From assembly GCF_004135205.1 (NCBI RefSeq), contig NZ_CP035490.1:4941644-5005643 (forward strand): 64,000 nucleotides of DNA, given 5' to 3'. The notes beneath the pieces are model-generated. The model ran no database searches. It saw only the letters and a list, made by a program, of their open reading frames with translations, and was not told the DNA's origin. The translations under genes were made by a program, and so were the position numbers. The stretch's first letter is position 1. Each line of letters starts with the position of its first letter. Below, in pieces: positions 16,001 through 24,959 of the stretch. This DNA is from Hahella sp. KA22. GTDB taxonomy: Bacteria > Pseudomonadota > Gammaproteobacteria > Pseudomonadales > Oleiphilaceae.

Positions 16001-16698
16001 TATCGAACCCCCATAGCTTTGGGACTTGTTGGTGCTTTCTCCAACAAAGATAATGCTTTTTTATACATTTCTCCTGCATTTGCATGTGAGACATCCATTT
16101 CATAATTATACGCGCCATTTTCATGCCCCAACTGACTACCTATGTTGGCTATATAGCCACCTGCTCGCCCATTTACTGTTAATAAAGTGGGAAGCGAAGC
16201 AACGCTGCTGACAACTTGATTTACCAAAGGAAGCTTCCCTATAGTATTATCCAAAATAGATTGACGAATGTAGACATTAACCCATTTCTCAGCCTGTGGC
16301 CTTGCTAATGGGAGCATTGAAACAGGGTCAAGTGTAATTAGCTCCTTTACAGGTACTCCTTTGACAAACAATTTTTGGGTAATATTCATTACAGCCTGCC
16401 CACCCCAGCTATGTCCCGTTAGGCGAAGATTATTAAACTTATATGACTTCCAGTCCCTAACTATTTCCTCCAACAACTCCTTTTCTTCTTCATGCCCTCG
16501 ATAATATACTTCCCTATCACTAGAATTATACAAGTTAAACCTGTCTATAATATCAACTTTAACCAAGTTTGTAGAACCTACAACATGGCTAAGTGCATCA
16601 TTTTTATCTGCCCCGCCCCCCACAATATATTCACGATCAATCAAGCTTCGCCTAATATAAGATTGTATATGTTCAGGTAAAGTGGTAGAAGCAGGCAT
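16000..16698 (-). CDS. Lipase-like alpha/beta hydrolase, possible secreted effector
   Basis: A 232-residue protein without a signal peptide. It has the lipase elbow LTGHSWGGQA with nucleophile Ser97, then TLDPVS (Asp124) as in class 3 lipases, and a late histidine in DVSHANAGE. The short length and the missing leader suggest a phospholipase delivered by a dedicated secretion system or acting inside the cell. AAGGAAG precedes the ATG. The gene is AT-rich and overlaps the lipoprotein gene. No VgrG, PAAR or other type VI gene is in the window, so the effector idea rests on the pair alone. Confidence 0.65.
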   Translation of the reverse strand: MPASTTLPEHIQSYIRRSLIDREYIVGGGADKNDALSHVVGSTNLVKVDIIDRFNLYNSSDREVYYRGHEEEKELLEEIVRDWKSYKFNNLRLTGHSWGGQAVMNITQKLFVKGVPVKELITLDPVSMLPLARPQAEKWVNVYIRQSILDNTIGKLPLVNQVVSSVASLPTLLTVNGRAGGYIANIGSQLGHENGAYNYEMDVSHANAGEMYKKALSLLEKAPTSPKAMGVR

Positions 16699-16791
16699 AA
16701 TTCTTCCTTAAAACAGAGGTGAGTTAGATATACAGGCACCAACTATATGCCATACCCTCCCCCCTATGAATATATCAAAGAGACTACTCCC

Positions 16792-17430
16792 TCAACCCCT
16801 TTGACTATTCCCACCCTCCTTGACCAACCAACCGCCAGCGCATATCAGCACGATATAAGTCCAGGGGGTGAACAGGATAGCGTTGCCGAGCAGGCGTCTC
16901 AGCAGAGGAGGCCAGTTTTGGATTGCGTCATTTTCCATGACTTCAAACAGCAGCATGACGCAGGCGACGCCCAGTAGGGTGATGGACGTCAGTTTGACCA
17001 GCGCATCGTGCAAGGGAGGGGAATTTTTCAGATATGGATGAAACGCCCAATATGCGCATCCGCCGCCAATCAGGACGCCAACGGCGATGCCGACCCACTT
17101 TAACGTTATAGAGACTTCCATGGACGTCTCGCCCATGAACAACGCTGTGGCCCATCCAAGAAATATTTTACCGCTGATTTCCAGCGCGCCTTTTCCGCTC
17201 ACTGTATGGAAACGCGCAATCCAGACAATGATCGCCAGACTCAGCATCAGGCTGGGTCCCAGGCGAAACAGGTGATAGTAAGTGAAGTCCCGCCCGATCG
17301 CATCGTCGATCAAAGAACAGAACAGGCCGTTTCCCAGTCCGACACCTAAGGCTAACGCCATTGGCGACAATATTAACGACGAATGAGAGACGCCAGCCGC
17401 ATATTTAAAACTGTGCAAGTGTAAGCCCAT
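16792..17430 (-). CDS. Polytopic membrane protein of unknown function
   Basis: I do not recognise this 212-residue protein. It has about five or six hydrophobic segments (for example near 23-40, 55-70, 90-105, 112-128, 148-163 and 185-203) and few polar motifs, so it is an integral inner-membrane protein. GGAGGG before the ATG supports the start. It stands between the AT-rich lipase pair and the chemoreceptor and need not be functionally tied to either. Confidence 0.65.
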   Translation of the reverse strand: MGLHLHSFKYAAGVSHSSLILSPMALALGVGLGNGLFCSLIDDAIGRDFTYYHLFRLGPSLMLSLAIIVWIARFHTVSGKGALEISGKIFLGWATALFMGETSMEVSITLKWVGIAVGVLIGGGCAYWAFHPYLKNSPPLHDALVKLTSITLLGVACVMLLFEVMENDAIQNWPPLLRRLLGNAILFTPWTYIVLICAGGWLVKEGGNSQRG

Positions 17431-17604
17431 GCACTGCCCTCCATGTGAGCTTAACCCAACTTTTCTTTATTCTAATTGTTAGTCCGACAAACTATGACGG
17501 CCTCTTATAAGCCGGTACTCCCCGCATGCTTGGTTGGACCTTTACAGGATTGTATATCACGAATAGCGTCAATAAGTTATGCGCCGATTGTTTAAAAATG
17601 TTTC

Positions 17605-19254
17605 TCAAGCCACCTTGAAATTGGAGACCATTTCTTTCAACTGCGCCGCCCGGTTGCTGAGATTTTTGGAAGAATCAAACAATTTGCTCACCACTTGCTC
17701 GGTATCTCTGACCGCGTCCCGCACATGGGCGAGGTTAGCGGTCATCTCACCGGCGACACTGCCCTGCTGTTCCGCAGCGGTGGCGATTTGCAGGCTACGG
17801 TTGGTGATTTCCCCCATTTCCGTGACGATACCGTCAAACATTTCTCCTGATTCGCCCACTTTGGAGGAACCGGTTTCCGCTACTTCGACGCTGGCGCTCA
17901 TGAGTTCAACGGCATCCCGCACCTGTTTCTTCAACGCCTCAATGGTGCCATTAATTTCACCCGTGGCGTCCCGGGAACGCATCGCCAGTTGCCGCACTTC
18001 ATCCGCCACAACCGCAAAGCCACGCCCGCTTTCTCCCGCTCTCGCCGCCTCAATCGCAGCGTTAAGCGCCAGCAGATTGGTTTGTTCCGCAATGCTCTCA
18101 ATGCTATCGGTGACGGAAGAAATCGTATCCACCTGATTGGCGATGTCCGTCACCGCCTTGGAGCAGTTATCGAGGTTGCGCGACAGGTTATTGATGACGT
18201 TAACCGCATCGCCTACCAGCTCATTGCCCGTAGACGCGCGCTCATTCGTCGCCTGCGTCGCGGCGGAGGTAGTGCTGGCGTGTTCCGCTACTTCCCTCAC
18301 CGTCGCCGCCATCTCTTCCATGGCGGACGACAATTGCTCAAGCTGAGAAGACTCGTCGTCTATCGCCCGTTTAGCCGTCGCCATACGGGAGGAAAGCTCT
18401 TTCGACTCATCCGACAGAGAGCGGCTGATCTCCATCTGCTTTCCGATCAAATCCGCCAGTGAGCGACGGGTGGATTCAATGGCGCGACTGATGTGGGATA
18501 CTTCATCACGCCCGATACAGTCCAGATGAAAGGTCAGGTTACCCCGCGCCAGATTCTCCATCGCCGCCACCACTCTTGAGAAACTGCGCTGCATCGCATT
18601 AACGACGAAATGAGACGCGGCGAACATGACGACAAGTACGCCAATGCTCACCCAAACCAGACGGGTCAATGTCTCTTGATACAGCTCATCCGCATCATCA
18701 AGATATATTCCCGAAGCAATAATCCAGCCCTGCTCCGGCCAGGGTTCGATGTATGTAGTCTTATCGACCAGCGCGTCTTTTCCCGGTTTACGCCATTGGT
18801 AGGTTACAAAACCGGACTTGCCGGCGCGAAACCATTGCGTCGCCACATCCCCAAAGCGCCCGCCTTCATTAAGGTCAATGTTAGGAACCGGCTCCCCCAC
18901 CCATTCCGGTTTAGGGGGAAACGCGACAAACTTCTGGTCGACGGAGAAGGCGTACACATAGCCGTCCAGGGACTCTCCCCAACGCAGACCGCCAAGCATC
19001 TCGCCAATGTACTGATTCAATTCATCCGGGTGCTGGGCTTTGTACTGTTTCAGGTTATGAAGGGCCGCCTCCACCATATTCATTGCGCTCTCACGCAGGG
19101 CGTCACGCTGGGATTCACGGGTCAAACTGGCGTTATACCAACTGGACGCGATAAACATGATCATGATGACCACACTGAGCCCCAGAAATTTTTGTCTCAG
19201 GGTCAACTGGGCGAAGAAACGGTCAATAGCGGTGGCAGGATGCGCTTCCCTCAT
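17605..19254 (-). CDS. Methyl-accepting chemotaxis protein with single Cache sensor
   Basis: A 549-residue chemoreceptor in the inner membrane. The first transmembrane segment is about residues 23-40. A periplasmic Cache-type sensor follows ([11 protein letters not shown] and [18 protein letters not shown], ending [17 protein letters not shown]). The second transmembrane segment is near 200-222, then a HAMP linker and a long helical signalling domain. The conserved hairpin tip ([15 protein letters not shown] and [12 protein letters not shown]) binds CheA and CheW. GGGAG precedes the ATG. The sensor resembles sCache_2 receptors for small organic acids; the ligand is unknown. Confidence 0.93.
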   Translation of the reverse strand: MREAHPATAIDRFFAQLTLRQKFLGLSVVIMIMFIASSWYNASLTRESQRDALRESAMNMVEAALHNLKQYKAQHPDELNQYIGEMLGGLRWGESLDGYVYAFSVDQKFVAFPPKPEWVGEPVPNIDLNEGGRFGDVATQWFRAGKSGFVTYQWRKPGKDALVDKTTYIEPWPEQGWIIASGIYLDDADELYQETLTRLVWVSIGVLVVMFAASHFVVNAMQRSFSRVVAAMENLARGNLTFHLDCIGRDEVSHISRAIESTRRSLADLIGKQMEISRSLSDESKELSSRMATAKRAIDDESSQLEQLSSAMEEMAATVREVAEHASTTSAATQATNERASTGNELVGDAVNVINNLSRNLDNCSKAVTDIANQVDTISSVTDSIESIAEQTNLLALNAAIEAARAGESGRGFAVVADEVRQLAMRSRDATGEINGTIEALKKQVRDAVELMSASVEVAETGSSKVGESGEMFDGIVTEMGEITNRSLQIATAAEQQGSVAGEMTANLAHVRDAVRDTEQVVSKLFDSSKNLSNRAAQLKEMVSNFKVA

Positions 19255-19371
19255 GAAATACTCCCTTTTCGCGGATGCTTGCGTCGCAAATCAATTCAAC
19301 GGGGCTTAGACTTTAAAAGTGTAGTCAATATTTAGCCTTCCGCAGGCAGTCCGGCTCAGGAAAATTTTCAT

Positions 19372-19671
19372 TCAGCCAAAATCCCCTTCACGCCATCCAT
19401 GGAATCCCATGCAAAGACCTTCACCGTCGGGGGCCAGTTCACTTTCTTCCAGCAACACGCCCTCATCGTTTCGAATACGCTGAATCAGTGCATATTCAGC
19501 CCGGTGCTTCTCATCAATATCGTTAAGGAATATCCCATCGAGCAACTGCATCACGGCATAAAGTGTTGAGTCCACCGCCCTTTCCGCCAGCTCACGATCT
19601 GTATTGCTCTCAAGCGACGTCAAAGCCCTAAACGCCTCGGCTCTGACTTGTTTGAACAGATGCTCTCCCAA
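19372..19671 (-). CDS. Small hypothetical protein
   Basis: I do not recognise this 99-residue frame. It encodes an acidic, helical protein (ALTSLESNTDRELAERAVD, MQLLDGIFLNDID). No ATG exists upstream of codon 41; the frame opens after a stop 16 codons further up and the only near start is TTG at 19671, without a ribosome site. It may start at TTG, be shorter, or be the remnant of a larger gene. Coding-like amino acid composition is the main support. Confidence 0.45.
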   Translation of the reverse strand: MGEHLFKQVRAEAFRALTSLESNTDRELAERAVDSTLYAVMQLLDGIFLNDIDEKHRAEYALIQRIRNDEGVLLEESELAPDGEGLCMGFHGWREGDFG

Positions 19672-19784
19672 GGCGTGTGACGCCGAGATTTTGCGACTGT
19701 ACTGCTCTTTCGGCTAGTTTTCATAGGGCTCCATAGATCTTTTCCTTGTGCTGATAGATAACCGTTACGGTTCAAGCCATTTTA

Positions 19785-20726
19785 TTAGTGAACAATTGAA
19801 CCATACCGTTGCGACAAACTGATGTTCACCACTGCGCCGCTATTGAACTCAATGGCGTCGCCGATCATGCCGTCACTGAAAATAACGCCGTTTTCCGGTA
19901 CGCGTGATTTGATAGTCAGCGCTTCCCCATCTGTAATTTCTCCATACACCAGTTCGGTTTGTGTCGTATTGCTGGGAAAAGGTTCACGGACGGAGAACAG
20001 CAGCTTTTGCGCATCCCATGAAAGCGGCTGATAGGCGTCTGCGACCTCGTCTTGCGCGCCACGGGCTCGCGCTACGCCCAAGGAGCCGGCGATGACGCTG
20101 CGCATCCACCCGGTGGAGCCCAGTCCAGTGGAGACAATAACGCCGCTTGAACTGTGCATTTCCGAGGCCTCGCGAAAATCGATTTCGTAGCGTAACGAGG
20201 TATGGTTTTTCGGCCCGATGAAGAAATCGTTCACCGCCACCATCGTCTGGCCATCGTTGAGGCTGGCTTCCGCCATGGACACCCGTTTGATCGGCCGTTT
20301 GGCTTTCAGCAGCTCCTTCAACACTGCATCCAGGTCCGCGACCTGGAACGGTAGTAATACACCATCGATGCGCGCAGGGTCAGGGTTGACCGCCACCACC
20401 GGTTGGCCGTGCAAATACTTCAATGTGTTCGCCACCAGCCCGTCTTGTCCAAGCACGACAACCACATCCTGCGCGCCGAAGATGAAGTTACTTAGAAAGT
20501 CTCGATCAAGCGTCTGCACACGTCCCAGGCGTGACAACGTCGTTTCTACAGCGGCCAATGATGCGCGATAGCTTTGATCCTCATGAATGTAGACATCAAA
20601 GTCTTCGCCGCGGCTCTCTATATAAAAGCGCGCCTGTTCTTCAGTGTTATGCCGCCAGGCCAGCTCCTCCAGCCGCGTTCTGCGTTTCACCAGAATCAGC
20701 TTGGTTTCCGTAGCGCGTTCAGTCAT
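19785..20726 (-). CDS. Divergent NAD kinase-family protein
   Basis: A 313-residue protein of the ATP-NAD kinase fold. The motif that is GGDGT in true NAD kinases reads GQDGLV here (93-98), keeping Asp95. The second half keeps NDFFIGPKNHTSLRYEI (166-182) and SGVIVSTGLGSTGW (194-207), the counterparts of the NE and STPTGSTAY motifs. The first glycine change and the altered second motif make the kinase activity or substrate uncertain. Its ATG overlaps the stop of the SPFH gene by four bases (ATGA), so the two proteins are made together and may work together at a membrane. Confidence 0.7.
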   Translation of the reverse strand: MTERATETKLILVKRRTRLEELAWRHNTEEQARFYIESRGEDFDVYIHEDQSYRASLAAVETTLSRLGRVQTLDRDFLSNFIFGAQDVVVVLGQDGLVANTLKYLHGQPVVAVNPDPARIDGVLLPFQVADLDAVLKELLKAKRPIKRVSMAEASLNDGQTMVAVNDFFIGPKNHTSLRYEIDFREASEMHSSSGVIVSTGLGSTGWMRSVIAGSLGVARARGAQDEVADAYQPLSWDAQKLLFSVREPFPSNTTQTELVYGEITDGEALTIKSRVPENGVIFSDGMIGDAIEFNSGAVVNISLSQRYGSIVH

Positions 20727-21733
20727 CGCTTTTTACCCAGCAGCTCGCGCATTAGATCCGGGCTGATGTTCAACTGGCCAATTTTATCAGCGCCATTCGC
20801 CAACTGGCGGAAGGCCTGAGCAATTAGCTGTTCAGGATTCATCGAGCTGTTGGTGATCGCCTCCAGAATGCGGTTATCCACTTCCGCCATGGCTTTCATG
20901 CTGGCGGAGATTGCATAGGCTTTCACATCCGCTTCCTTACGGCTGTTCTCGGCGCTGACCGCCACCAGTTCCTGACGTTTGTTTTCCTGCTCTATCTCGT
21001 TCTCCAGCACTTCCCGCTGCAGTTCCTGATTTTTGCGTTGCACCGCCATACGGGCGTCCATTTCCGCTTCTTTGACCTGCTGCTTCTTCTGTTCGACAGA
21101 TATTTCCGTATCCAGCTCGTTTTCCTTGATCTTACGCTCCTGCTCAATGGCTGCATTACGGCGCGTATAAGCCGCCTCGTCCGCATCCTTCATCATTTGC
21201 TCACGCACCGTAGCCTCCAGCGCACGGGCGGTTTCAGGATTGGGCTTAATCGCCAGAATGGAGACATCCAGGATTTCCACCCCCAGTTTCTCAAGTACAG
21301 GGGCGGAATCAAGCGCGCCGGCGAGCGTCCCGGCCAGTGTTTCCGAAGCCAGCAGACTGTCTTTCAAGGACAGATTCTGGATGCTGTTGCGAGTAATGGA
21401 CTGCAGCAGATTGAGAATACGCGCCGGCAGCTTCTTCGGTGCGTCCGAAACATAGGATTTGCCGTCATCGGCCAAGGTGAAGTTCATGGTCGCCGCCAGA
21501 ATTTTGGGACTCTTTACACGGTACACCACCTGCCCCTGCACGGTGACTTCCTGAAAGTCGCTGGTACTCTCTTTGAATATGAAAGGCAAGTCCGCCGAGC
21601 CAATGGGAATCGAAACCAATGACGTCGTCGGCGCAAAGTAAAAGAAGCCCAATCCCGCGCCTTCCCGCTTAAGCTTCCCTTTGTTGAATTGCATGATGTA
21701 GGTGGTAGGTTCGGTTTTTATATATCTGAACAT
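20723..21733 (-). CDS. SPFH/band-7 domain protein with coiled coil
   Basis: A 336-residue protein. The N-terminal part is an SPFH (stomatin/flotillin) domain, with VTVQGQVVYRVKSP near residue 65 and LGVEILDVSILAIKPNPETARALEA at its end. A long, charged coiled coil follows (about 175-290, Glu/Lys-rich repeats). It then closes with a short globular tail (NPEQLIAQAFRQLA). There is no strong N-terminal membrane segment, unlike typical stomatins. The start at 21733 is set by AGGAAGAGG; a longer frame from 21811 has no support. SPFH proteins assemble into rings on membranes. It is coupled to the NAD-kinase-like gene. Confidence 0.82.
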   Translation of the reverse strand: MFRYIKTEPTTYIMQFNKGKLKREGAGLGFFYFAPTTSLVSIPIGSADLPFIFKESTSDFQEVTVQGQVVYRVKSPKILAATMNFTLADDGKSYVSDAPKKLPARILNLLQSITRNSIQNLSLKDSLLASETLAGTLAGALDSAPVLEKLGVEILDVSILAIKPNPETARALEATVREQMMKDADEAAYTRRNAAIEQERKIKENELDTEISVEQKKQQVKEAEMDARMAVQRKNQELQREVLENEIEQENKRQELVAVSAENSRKEADVKAYAISASMKAMAEVDNRILEAITNSSMNPEQLIAQAFRQLANGADKIGQLNISPDLMRELLGKKR

Positions 21734-21923
21734 CTGTGACCTCTTCCTTAATTTCAAATAGTGGCTCAAAGCCACCAAAACAATTAAAGGCTCTGAGCCA
21801 CTATTTGTCAATCAATAATTCACCCTGACGTCGCAACGCCTGTCATCCCGCCACTTTGTAGACTGTTTCTCCATGCACTATCTTTAATACAGTTAATCTC
21901 ACCGATAGAGACTACAACTATAC

Positions 21924-22739
21924 ATGCGGCGCCGATTTACCCGGTTTGTACTTGCGCTGTTATGGCTGCTTATCGTTCAGGGCGTCTATGCGGCGGAGAT
22001 GGAGCTGTCCTTCGTGAGGATTTGCGACGACGCAGGAGAGTGGCCGCCCTATACGTTTTATCGAGTAGAGAACGGTAAAAAGGAGATTGCTGGTTACGCT
22101 GTGGATGTGGCGCGGGAGATTTTGGAAAGCAACCATATCAAGTATTCCATTGAACTTCCTTCCTGGAAGCGCTGTTTGCTGGAAGTCAGAAAAGCGCGGC
22201 AATTCGACATGTTGCTCAATGCGTCCTATACCGAGGAGCGCAGCAAACAGTACCTGTACTCCCTTCCCTATTATTGGACGCACCTTTACTTCTTTTACCT
22301 GCAACAGCGGTTTCCCGAAGGCCTGGGCGAGATGGAAAAAAACCTTCTGGACACTTACGTCATCGGCGGGCTCTCGGGCTACAATTACACCTATCTGGAG
22401 CACCCCGGCGAATCGATGGACACCGACTCCGTGACCTATGACCACCTGTTCCTGAAGTTGCGTAGCGGGAAAGTAGACTTGATTACCGCCGATTACGAAA
22501 TCATGCAGGGCTTCGCCCATAAAGGGCTGGATTTAATTGCGACGCCGGGGATGCAGTACACCCCCATCCCCAACTCGCCTCCGCAGGGCTACCACATGAT
22601 GTTTCCCCGCACTCCGGAGGGAGAATATCTCAAGGCGCTAATGGACGCAGGCATCACCAAAATGCAGAAAGATGGACGCTTACAGGAAATTCTGGACAGC
22701 TATATCAACCCGACCGAGCAGGTCAGGGGCGAACCCTGA
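21924..22739 (+). CDS. Periplasmic solute-binding protein, family 3, solitary (first of a tandem pair)
   Basis: A 271-residue exported protein with a signal peptide (1-23, IVQGVYA) and the two-lobed fold of amino-acid type binding proteins (SBP_bac_3). Markers are GEWPPYTF, IAGYAVDVAREIL and LPSWKRCLLEVRKARQFDMLLNASYTEER. No ABC permease or ATPase gene is near, so it is an orphan of the kind often found in marine bacteria, perhaps a sensor partner rather than a transporter subunit. No clear ribosome site precedes the ATG. Confidence 0.8.
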   Translation: MRRRFTRFVLALLWLLIVQGVYAAEMELSFVRICDDAGEWPPYTFYRVENGKKEIAGYAVDVAREILESNHIKYSIELPSWKRCLLEVRKARQFDMLLNASYTEERSKQYLYSLPYYWTHLYFFYLQQRFPEGLGEMEKNLLDTYVIGGLSGYNYTYLEHPGESMDTDSVTYDHLFLKLRSGKVDLITADYEIMQGFAHKGLDLIATPGMQYTPIPNSPPQGYHMMFPRTPEGEYLKALMDAGITKMQKDGRLQEILDSYINPTEQVRGEP

Positions 22740-22740
22740 C

Positions 22741-23607
22741 ATGGCGATACGCCTCCTCGTCGGATGCTGGAATGAAAAAAGGAAAAAAGCGGGTCGATGT
22801 TGTCGCCACTGGGCCGCCGGTAGCGTCGTCGCGCTCACGTTCTCGTCGTCCGCCGCCCTCACCTTCGCCGCCGGCGTCACCGTGCGCCTGGCCAATGGGG
22901 AGTGGCCGCCCTATCAATCGAAAACGCTCAAGCATTATGGCGTAGCCAGTCACATCATTACGGAAGCATTCGCCATCGTAGGCGTGAACGTGCAGTACGT
23001 CTTCTTTGACTCCTGGAAACGCGCCTATGCTGAAGCGTTGTCGGGAAGTCTGGACGGCAGTCTGCTATGGAGCCCCTCCGTCGACCGAGAAGCTCAGTTT
23101 TACTTCAGCCAGCCGGTTGTTATGGGCGAGTCCGTGTTTTTTCACCGTGTGGATTCGGATTTCACCTGGACCAGCTTCGCCGACCTGAAGCACTACCGGG
23201 TGGGCGGCACTCTGGGTTACTCCTACCAGTTCGAAGACACGGAAGGGGTGCAGATTGAACGGGTGTCCAGTGATGAGATTAATTTCACCAAACTGCTGCG
23301 TAGACGAATTGACGTCTTTCCGTCTGATAAAGACGCTGGCTATGCCTTACTGTATGAGCTGTTCCCACCGGAAGACATAACGCAACTGACCATTTCTCCC
23401 CATGTCTACAACAGCACCACCTACCACCTGATATTGACCCGCGCCCTTCCAGCTAACAAGGAACGCGTCAAACAATTCAACGAAGGACTGCGACAACTGA
23501 AAGAAAGCGGCCTGCTCGACCGCTATCTGGAAGACTCTCGGCGCGGCGCCTATCGACTGCCGCAAGCCGTCAGTGAAGAAGCAAGCGAGAAAACCGCCTC
23601 GCCTTAA
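22741..23607 (+). CDS. Periplasmic solute-binding protein, family 3, solitary (second of a tandem pair)
   Basis: A 288-residue relative of the preceding gene starting one base after its stop. A basic N-terminus and hydrophobic stretch (about 25-45, ending LTFAAG) form the signal peptide. The mature part opens with the same GEWPPY and keeps FDSWKRAYAEALSGSLDGSLLWSPSVDRE, where the first has the matching SWKRCLLEVRK. The pair arose by duplication. The 3' end overlaps the end of the convergent gene at 23604 by four bases. The ligand is unknown. Confidence 0.78.
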   Translation: MAIRLLVGCWNEKRKKAGRCCRHWAAGSVVALTFSSSAALTFAAGVTVRLANGEWPPYQSKTLKHYGVASHIITEAFAIVGVNVQYVFFDSWKRAYAEALSGSLDGSLLWSPSVDREAQFYFSQPVVMGESVFFHRVDSDFTWTSFADLKHYRVGGTLGYSYQFEDTEGVQIERVSSDEINFTKLLRRRIDVFPSDKDAGYALLYELFPPEDITQLTISPHVYNSTTYHLILTRALPANKERVKQFNEGLRQLKESGLLDRYLEDSRRGAYRLPQAVSEEASEKTASP

Positions 23608-24833
23608 CTGAAATCGTGGTGAATGACTTCCGAATCCACCGGCTGGCCATTTTCATCGAATTTGAAGATCTCTTCATACATCAGCGTCTTCTCGCCGGGT
23701 CTGCCAAAACTCATTTTTTTGATAGGCCGCCCTTCAGCGTCAAACACCATGCATTCGGACACCACCTGCACGCCTTTCAACGTATAGATGGAGCTATGCA
23801 GTTTGGACTGCCCCGATTCGAGAGGAACCGCAGCGGTTGATTCCTGTGACAGCGGCTCATACAGCACGACGTAGTGCGTCGCTCTCAGGCCATCCAGCGA
23901 AATGGCTTCCTTACTGGCGTGAATCCGGCGCAGATAAGCATGTAACGTTTGCTGATGCAGTTCCTGCGGCACATTGATGATTTCCGTGTGCGCAATGCCC
24001 CGCGCCGCAATCAGTTCACTCATCGCCAAAGTCTGATCGTTATGGAACCAATGACGTCGATAATCGGAATGCTCCATGATTTGATCATGCTCAATGGGTA
24101 CGCCTTCGAGATCTACGAAGGCGACCAGCTCCGGGGTGACGAAACGCAGGACTTCCTCCAATTGCGCCTGACAGTCCACAGGGAAAATAACCTGTCCTTC
24201 CTCATCCCAATCATCGCCTTCATCCTCAATGGAACGCATGGCCTGAATACCCTGCTCGGAAAGTTCCACAAAGGAAAACGGGCCGCTAAAGCCATATTTC
24301 TCATCAAACCCCAGCAAGGGATACTCTATGCCCAGCACGTCCTTATCTTGATTGAAGAAAACATGTTTCACCGGAATAGGATGAGGGCCGCGATCAGTGA
24401 CCTCCATACGGAAAGCATTATCAGGGTTCGGTTTGAGCGCCGCTTCGCCACTTTCCGGGTTCACGTCGACCCGGTATTCCGCGTGAACCTTATACGCTTC
24501 CAATTCACCGATGGAGATATTATGAGGGAAGGTTTCATCGGGAACTTCTACAGTGACCACCACGTCTGGGCTGATTTCCGGCCCGTTCTCCAGCGTAGAC
24601 GCATGCTCCCATATCGCCACCGCTCTGGCGGCGTAATCACCGTCTTCAGCAGGTCCGAGAAGACGAAATACTGTGTTGTGCTCACAAAACATCATGTACT
24701 CAGTAACTTCTTCCTCATTGAGCAGAAAGCAGGTGTATTCGGCCCCGGCCGGGATAGCGTCGGCATCGACAGGCGCGCCTTGATAGAAATAAACAATGGA
24801 ATGGACGTCTATTGAACTGCTCGAATGGCTCAT
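23604..24833 (-). CDS. Acidic hypothetical protein
   Basis: I do not recognise this 409-residue protein. It has no signal peptide or membrane segment, is strongly acidic with many Glu and Asp, and looks like a soluble beta-rich cytoplasmic protein. The C-terminus (MVFDAEGRPIKKMSFG and LMYEEIFKFDENGQPVDSE) resembles short repeated beta units with a GxP turn. It overlaps the convergent binding-protein gene by four bases at the 3' end. Confidence 0.7.
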   Translation of the reverse strand: MSHSSSSIDVHSIVYFYQGAPVDADAIPAGAEYTCFLLNEEEVTEYMMFCEHNTVFRLLGPAEDGDYAARAVAIWEHASTLENGPEISPDVVVTVEVPDETFPHNISIGELEAYKVHAEYRVDVNPESGEAALKPNPDNAFRMEVTDRGPHPIPVKHVFFNQDKDVLGIEYPLLGFDEKYGFSGPFSFVELSEQGIQAMRSIEDEGDDWDEEGQVIFPVDCQAQLEEVLRFVTPELVAFVDLEGVPIEHDQIMEHSDYRRHWFHNDQTLAMSELIAARGIAHTEIINVPQELHQQTLHAYLRRIHASKEAISLDGLRATHYVVLYEPLSQESTAAVPLESGQSKLHSSIYTLKGVQVVSECMVFDAEGRPIKKMSFGRPGEKTLMYEEIFKFDENGQPVDSEVIHHDFS

Positions 24834-24959
24834 TGGATACCTGACTGAATTGCAAAGCGGACTTAGGCGCTTCGTTCATTGCAAACAGGAAGCGCCGACC
24901 AAGTCCGATACCCTACCCCATATCCGCGTTCGGGTCAGCCTCGGGTTAACCCTTTGGCG

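Noticed and set aside
17579-18136. Long plus-strand frame opposite the chemoreceptor gene
   Set aside because: It mirrors the repetitive Ala/Ser/Thr codons of the chemoreceptor and has no ribosome site or motif.
23949-24815. 288-codon plus-strand frame opposite the acidic hypothetical gene
   Set aside because: It is His/Arg/Phe-rich as expected from the antisense of an acidic protein and shows no domain.
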